From contig JAFUBJ010000252.1 in NCBI GenBank assembly GCA_017460265.1, positions 1 to 7,289 on the forward strand: a DNA stretch of 7,289 bases. The letters are read 5' to 3'. The first letter of the stretch is position 1. Each line of letters starts with the position of its first letter. Positions 5,678-7,289 of the stretch are shown piece by piece. The position numbers and the translations under genes are program-made. Origin of the DNA: Atopobiaceae bacterium. GTDB taxonomy: Bacteria; Actinomycetota; Coriobacteriia; Coriobacteriales; Atopobiaceae. Under the pieces are notes generated by a model. It was not told where the DNA came from and did no database searches. It saw nothing but the letters and a program-made list of their open reading frames with translations.

Positions 5678-5975
5678 GGTTGCGTCCCTTCTCTCCAAGG
5701 CGTTAACACCCATTGTACCTGCAAGGAGATAGGCACTGGCCCTGCGTCTACCAATGCATCGCCAGCGTTGCCTTCACCGATACTTTTGAACAGGTGAGAG
5801 TGACCGTGATCGCGTTTCCGTTCCCATCGTAGATGGCGACGCTTGCGTCATGGTCTACCTTTCCGTGCTGATGGATGCCCCGCAGAGCGCGTGGGACCTC
5901 TATGATTGGATGGAATAGCAGCGTAACGAGAGATGATTTAGTCAGAGGACGGCATCATGCTGGAAAGGAGAGGAC
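5678..5975. other. Divergent intergenic region, weak promoter candidates only
   Basis: This 298-bp gap separates the EIIB-ROK gene (minus) from the second GH1 gene (plus). On the minus strand TACAAT (5717-5712) is a good -10 about 35 bp before the fusion gene start, without a clear -35. On the plus strand TATGAT (5901-5906) is a good -10 about 70 bp before the GH1 start, again without a clear -35. Two small adjacent dyads, CCATC-gta-GATGG (5824-5836) and GACGC-tt-GCGTC (5838-5849), could be an operator. A minus-strand frame is open from 5954 to a stop at 5748-5750 with coding-like codons but no start, possibly a decayed gene end. Confidence 0.4.
5685..5692 (-). promoter_or_regulatory. Ribosome-binding site deciding the EIIB-ROK start
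   Basis: On the minus strand AGAAGGGA lies 7 nt before the ATG at 5677-5675. The alternative ATG at 5713 has no comparable site. Confidence 0.7.
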
Positions 5976-7289
5976 ATGGCAACGGCATTTCCGGAAGGCT
6001 TCCTGTGGGGCGGCGCGGTGGCGGCAAACCAGCTCGAGGGTGCGTACCTCGAGGATGGCAAGCAGCTGAACGTCACCGACGTGATGACGGGCATTGGCAA
6101 CCCGCCTGACATTCGTTGGAACGACCAGACCGGCAAGTGGGAGCCCAGCTTTGAGCACAATTTCGTGCATCTCTCCGAAGAGGGCATCGACTTCTACCAC
6201 CGCTACGAGAGCGACCTCGAGCTGATGGCCGGCATGGGCTTCAAGGCCTTCCGCACCTCCATTAGCTGGGCGCGCATCTTCCCGCACGGCGACGAGGACG
6301 AGCCCAACGAGAAGGGCCTGGAGTTCTACGACCGCCTGTTTGACAAGATGCTCGAGCTGGGCATGGAGCCGGTCATCACCATCAGCCACTACGAGACGCC
6401 GCTGGGTCTGCTCGTTGACTACGGCGGATGGCTCAATCGCAAGATGATTGACTTCTGGATGAACTACGTCAACACCATCTTCAAGCGCTACAAGGGCAAG
6501 GTTAAGTACTGGATGACCTTCAACGAGATCAACGTGGGCCGCATGATTCCGTTTGCCGCGGGTGGCATGCTGGACATTCATCCCACCAACAAGGAGGTCG
6601 TGAACGCCGATCTCACCCAGCAGCAGATCTACCAGGGCTGGCATCACCAGTTTGTGGCCAACGCCTTGGCCGTAAAGGCCTGCCACGAGATTGACCCTGA
6701 CGCCAAGATTGGCATCATGCTCTCGCAGTCGGGCATTGCCTGCTTCCCCGAGACCTGCAACCCCGACGACGTGCTGGGCGCGCAGGCCATGCAGCGCAAG
6801 CAGTCGTTCTTCTCGGACGTCATGCTCAAGGGCCGCTATCCGGGCTACGTCAAGCGCATCTGGGCCGAGAACGACGTGGAGCTGGACATCCAGCCGGGTG
6901 ACATGGAGCTCATCGCGCAGTACACCAACGACTACTTTGCCTTCAGTTACTACCGTAGCTCGGTCTTCAGCAGCAAGGCGGAGGGTGCTGACGACGTGAA
7001 GAACGCCACCAGCGGTGCTACGGGCAACGTCAAGAACCCGTATCTGACTGCCTGCAGCCCCGAGCCCTGGTGCTGGCCGGTCGACCCCAAGGGCCTGCGC
7101 TACGTGTGCAACTACCTGCAGGACCGCTATGACGTGCCCCTGTTCATCGTGGAGAACGGCATCGGCCTGGACGAGAACCTGGACGAGACGGGCCACAGCC
7201 ACGACCCGGTCCGCGTTGAGTACACGCGTGACCACCTGCTGCAGGTGGAGGAGGCCCTCAAGGACGGCTGCGACATCATGGGCTACCTG
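5976..7289 (+). CDS. GH1 beta-glucosidase, probably 6-phospho-specific, C-terminus cut by window edge
   Basis: A second cytoplasmic family-1 glycosidase; 438 residues are visible and roughly 40 are missing. It begins MATAFPEGFLWGGAVAANQL, without a signal peptide. Landmarks: SISWARIFP (95-103), acid/base Glu184 in TFNEIN, and nucleophile Glu393 in IVENG. The C-terminal phosphate-binding loop lies beyond the window, so phospho-specificity is inferred from resemblance to 6-phospho-beta-glucosidases (the layout ending in an EGADDVKNATSG and VKNPYL region before the nucleophile) and from the neighbouring PTS domain. It is a paralogue of the GH1 at 2633-4075, with different insertions between residues 38 and 70 and around 197-220, suggesting a different aglycone range. 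AAAGGAGAGGAC precedes the ATG. It is divergent from the EIIB-ROK gene. Confidence 0.9.
   Translation, partial: MATAFPEGFLWGGAVAANQLEGAYLEDGKQLNVTDVMTGIGNPPDIRWNDQTGKWEPSFEHNFVHLSEEGIDFYHRYESDLELMAGMGFKAFRTSISWARIFPHGDEDEPNEKGLEFYDRLFDKMLELGMEPVITISHYETPLGLLVDYGGWLNRKMIDFWMNYVNTIFKRYKGKVKYWMTFNEINVGRMIPFAAGGMLDIHPTNKEVVNADLTQQQIYQGWHHQFVANALAVKACHEIDPDAKIGIMLSQSGIACFPETCNPDDVLGAQAMQRKQSFFSDVMLKGRYPGYVKRIWAENDVELDIQPGDMELIAQYTNDYFAFSYYRSSVFSSKAEGADDVKNATSGATGNVKNPYLTACSPEPWCWPVDPKGLRYVCNYLQDRYDVPLFIVENGIGLDENLDETGHSHDPVRVEYTRDHLLQVEEALKDGCDIMGYL

Noticed and set aside
5678..5713. Upstream ATG start for the EIIB-ROK gene
   Set aside because: It has no ribosome site and overlaps the -10-like TACAAT; the ATG at 5677 has AGAAGGGA at ideal spacing.
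5955..7235. 426-codon open frame on the minus strand opposite the second GH1 gene
   Set aside because: It is the low-complexity antisense shadow typical of GC-rich genes; the plus strand encodes clear GH1 motifs with both catalytic glutamates.
1..7289. tRNA, rRNA, CRISPR array, riboswitch, intact insertion sequence
   Set aside because: I read both strands for cloverleaf ends, regularly spaced repeats, transposase motifs and conserved riboswitch cores and saw none.

Overview
The window is GC-rich DNA with closely packed genes on both strands, preceded by strong Shine-Dalgarno sequences. It contains cytoplasmic family-1 glycosidases of the phospho-beta-glucosidase type and a phosphotransferase-system (PTS) module. 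This mix fits a saccharolytic, probably gut-associated actinobacterium such as a coriobacterium (Olsenella/Atopobium/Collinsella type). That placement is an inference from composition and gene content; no phylogenetic marker is present.

Left half (1-2552), redox genes. An aldo/keto reductase runs off the left edge on the minus strand (1-426). A gene-poor stretch (427-905) follows, rich in inverted repeats: a 9-bp dyad in front of the reductase, a perfect 17-bp dyad with extra copies of its core, and a GC-rich hairpin just after the next gene. Next come a minus-strand short-chain dehydrogenase/reductase (906-1742) and, divergent from it, a small flavodoxin-fold protein with a compact four-cysteine motif (1932-2552). 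The divergent intergenic region carries a good minus-strand promoter and a dyad with a third half-site. The three genes look like NAD(P)H- and flavin-dependent oxidoreductases of a stress or electrophile-reduction type. No regulator gene for them lies in the window.

Right half (2633-7289), beta-glucoside genes. A complete GH1 glycosidase (2633-4075, minus) shares a terminator region with the convergent flavoprotein. Upstream of it on the same strand is the most unusual gene here (4217-5677, minus). It encodes an unrecognised N-terminal domain, then a lactose/cellobiose-type PTS EIIB domain with its phospho-cysteine, then a ROK-fold domain that has lost the residues expected for kinase activity and zinc binding. 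It has no recognisable DNA-binding domain. A second GH1 gene starts divergently at 5976 and runs off the right edge.

How it may work together: both GH1 enzymes should hydrolyse phosphorylated beta-glucosides brought in by a PTS that is not in this window. The EIIB-ROK fusion between them is best read as a non-catalytic sensor that could combine PTS phosphorylation state with sugar binding. That role is inferred from domain content and position only.
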